From the NCBI GenBank assembly GCA_050251735.1, contig JBFWMF010000008.1, positions 70,307 through 134,306 on the forward strand: 64,000 nucleotides of DNA, in the 5' to 3' direction. The position numbers were made by a program, and so were the translations under genes. The notes beneath the pieces were generated by a model, which was given only the letters and a program-made list of their open reading frames with translations, was not told the origin of the DNA and searched no databases. The stretch is from Desulfitobacterium sp050251735. GTDB lineage: Bacteria > Bacillota > Desulfitobacteriia > Desulfitobacteriales > Desulfitobacteriaceae. The first letter of the stretch is position 1, and each line of letters begins with the position of its first letter. Shown piece by piece: positions 62,509-64,000 of this stretch.

Positions 62509-62811
62509 CTATTCTAGTTTACCCCGGTCAATCATCGTCAAAGGCACATTGACATCAAACTTTTTCGCATTAATATTGACGATCCCAAAGGATCCCAGAC
62601 GGGCTGTGTGTTTAGCGAGATAGCGATCGAGAGCCTCTTCATTTTCGAACAGGTAAATTCCACCCGATTCCTTCGTAGACTCGTTTTCAGTCCAGATTTT
62701 CCATATGAGATCTTTTTCTGTGGCAATATCTTTTGCTAGGTCTTCAAAAGCTTTGGACATTTCCTCGCCCCAGGGGCCTTCCATTTCGAAATCAATTTGC
62801 AAAAGTTTCAT
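62509..62811 (-). CDS. YdhR-family putative monooxygenase
   Basis: A 100-residue alpha/beta-barrel protein of the YdhR type (ferredoxin-like dimeric fold): MKLLQIDFEMEGPWGEEMSKAFEDLA, LIWKIWTENESTKESGGIYLFEN and LAKHTARLGSFGIVNINAKKFDVN are its family segments. These are annotated as putative monooxygenases acting on aromatic or quinone compounds without a cofactor; the real role is unclear, more so in an anaerobe. ATG 62811 has GGGAGG near 8 nt upstream. It follows the AraC gene on the same strand by about 100 nt and may be its target. Confidence 0.82.
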   Translation of the reverse strand: MKLLQIDFEMEGPWGEEMSKAFEDLAKDIATEKDLIWKIWTENESTKESGGIYLFENEEALDRYLAKHTARLGSFGIVNINAKKFDVNVPLTMIDRGKLE

Positions 62812-62915
62812 CTCGATTCCTCCCTTTACGATCTCTCTAAATTTTGTTCGGCAATCACACCGAGCTTGAATTTAGTTTACATTAAGAAACGGAACCGTTC
62901 TTTCAACATCTAACC

Positions 62916-63815
62916 CTAGACTTTCGAAATATCATCATTATTAAAAAGTTTCTGATAATCTGTAGGCGAAAGTTTAAATTTATTGTAGAAGGAGGAAGAC
63001 AAGTACGCGGGGCTACTGAAGCCACATTCCAAAGCAATTTCCGTGATCGATTTATCCCCTTCCAAGAGAAACCTTTTAACATGTTCCAAGCGAATTTCGT
63101 TAAGATAGCTTATGCTGGATTGACCTATTTCTTTTTTAAAGGTCCGCGCATAATGAGAAGGCGACATATGGGCAATCACTGCTAAATCTTCAATCGTTAT
63201 CCTCTCATCAAAGTTAGAATACATATATTCAAGCGTTCTATTTATTTCTAAACGGTGGGTAACTTTATCGTGCTTATGACTTAATTTCAGCACACTGCGG
63301 ATGATGAGATGGCATATTTTTAGATTAATTGCATAGATGACACTTTCCGAACCAGGAATTTGATTATCTACTTCAAGCATAAACTCTTTGATGATATTCA
63401 AAAAGCTTGGTGGTATGGGTATGAAACCACCAAAATAAATATCTTCAGTAATAGGATAGTGGTCCAATTGTTCTTCGAAAAAAAGCTTGTCGATAAAAAT
63501 TGCAATATAGCGCGGAAATCGATCAGTAATAACCTCATTATGGGGAGTATTCGGAGCAAGTGCCAGCAATTTATTAGGTTCTGTCATAATATCCTGGGAC
63601 CCTATCTTGAAAGAAACCCGATCATTAAAGGGTAATACAAACAGATACGATGGATGCGAATGTAAAGCTGTAACCGCATATTCGCAAGGACCAGAGACAG
63701 GCATAAACATGGCAATTTTATCACTCACAAAACTATCCGTATGTTTTAACTGGTCCTTTTGAAAGGGGCCCATGAGTTTTCCAATGGTTTCAAACTTTAT
63801 CGATTTCTCGCTCAT
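62916..63815 (-). CDS. AraC-family transcriptional regulator
   Basis: A 299-residue regulator with an N-terminal cupin-type sensing domain (HSHPSYLFVLPFND near residue 60, ALAPNTPHNEVI) and a C-terminal AraC double helix-turn-helix (ITIEDLAVIAHMSPSHYARTFKKEIGQSSISYLNEIRLEHVKRFLLEGDKSITEIALECGFSSPAYLSSSFYNKFKLSPTDYQ, given here as landmarks in that order). ATG 63815 has GGGGTGA 4-5 nt upstream; a longer frame to 63839 has none. The inducer is unknown. It is followed by the YdhR-like gene. The 185 nt to the window's right edge contain its promoter and no gene I can support. Confidence 0.92.
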   Translation of the reverse strand: MSEKSIKFETIGKLMGPFQKDQLKHTDSFVSDKIAMFMPVSGPCEYAVTALHSHPSYLFVLPFNDRVSFKIGSQDIMTEPNKLLALAPNTPHNEVITDRFPRYIAIFIDKLFFEEQLDHYPITEDIYFGGFIPIPPSFLNIIKEFMLEVDNQIPGSESVIYAINLKICHLIIRSVLKLSHKHDKVTHRLEINRTLEYMYSNFDERITIEDLAVIAHMSPSHYARTFKKEIGQSSISYLNEIRLEHVKRFLLEGDKSITEIALECGFSSPAYLSSSFYNKFKLSPTDYQKLFNNDDISKV

Positions 63816-64000
63816 AATTTCACCCCATTCCGCAACCACTTACCAGACATCAACGAAAGAGAATACTAAAATCTGACCTTTCCCCATAAAAATAGACACT
63901 TCTTACTCGTAAATGCTCCATGATTCGTATAATTGCTATATAATTTCTTATGCTACATTCTTGAACTTTTTCTTCTCATTATAGTAATCATCTGGCGTCT

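Noticed and set aside
1..64000. CRISPR arrays, insertion sequences, prophage, tRNA or rRNA genes
   Set aside because: No regular repeat-spacer pattern, transposase, integrase, phage structural gene or recognisable tRNA/rRNA sequence was seen on either strand.

Overview
The window reads as chromosome of an anaerobic, low-to-mid GC Firmicute very like Desulfitobacterium (Desulfitobacteriaceae/Peptococcaceae). The grounds are a Gram-positive PolC, a T-box leucine leader, ANTAR and ECF-type regulation and transport, two NrfD-type molybdoenzyme complexes, FixABCX-type electron-transfer flavoproteins next to Old-Yellow-Enzyme reductases, a 2-hydroxyacyl-CoA-dehydratase-like pair, and hgcAB. The species assignment is inference from gene content.

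Layout. 0-1 kb: the end of an HD-GYP protein. 1.3-10.4 kb: a minus-strand catabolic/respiratory cluster (OFA-type MFS carrier, FdhD, zinc alcohol dehydrogenase, SDR, four-cluster Fe-S protein, molybdopterin oxidoreductase without a Tat signal, NrfD-like membrane protein, a 20-residue ORF, a small tail-anchored protein), with a divergent TetR regulator. 11-24.8 kb: mostly housekeeping: a CGCGG-type small protein, T-box-controlled leuA, polC, a hemerythrin protein, an OmpR-type two-component pair, ilvA and a racemase. 25-28 kb: an ECF biotin transporter (ecfT, fused ecfA, bioY) around a BirA operator. 28.4-32.6 kb: a nitrogen block, glnA plus an ANTAR antiterminator, divergent from asnB, with terminator-like hairpins in both leaders. 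32.6-37.3 kb: a GGDEF/EAL protein, a double-cubane-type reductase with its activase, and a small basic protein. 37.6-47.8 kb: etfA-fixC-fixX-etfB, two paralogous flavin/Fe-S reductases and a NarL-type two-component system.

The most notable region is 48-60 kb. One promoter with a near-consensus sigma-A core and a candidate ArsR box precedes arsR-acr3-arsC-hgcA-hgcB. HgcA carries the diagnostic NVWCAAGKGTF cap-helix motif and HgcB has two [4Fe-4S] motifs and a terminal Cys-Cys, so the mercury-methylation pair sits inside an arsenic-resistance operon. Directly upstream on the same strand is a molybdoenzyme operon (NrfD subunit, Tat-exported catalytic subunit, four-cluster Fe-S subunit, TorD chaperone) whose catalytic subunit has the spacing of active-site residues I recall for respiratory arsenate reductase ArrA. 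Upstream of that lies a PhnD-like sensor, histidine kinase and response regulator. Together this looks like an arsenic sensing, respiration and detoxification island that also contains mercury methylation.

The right end holds a decayed exonuclease-RecQ-UvrD helicase gene (in-frame stop plus a probable internal deletion), a YdhR-like protein and an AraC regulator. No tRNA, rRNA, CRISPR array, insertion sequence or prophage was recognised.
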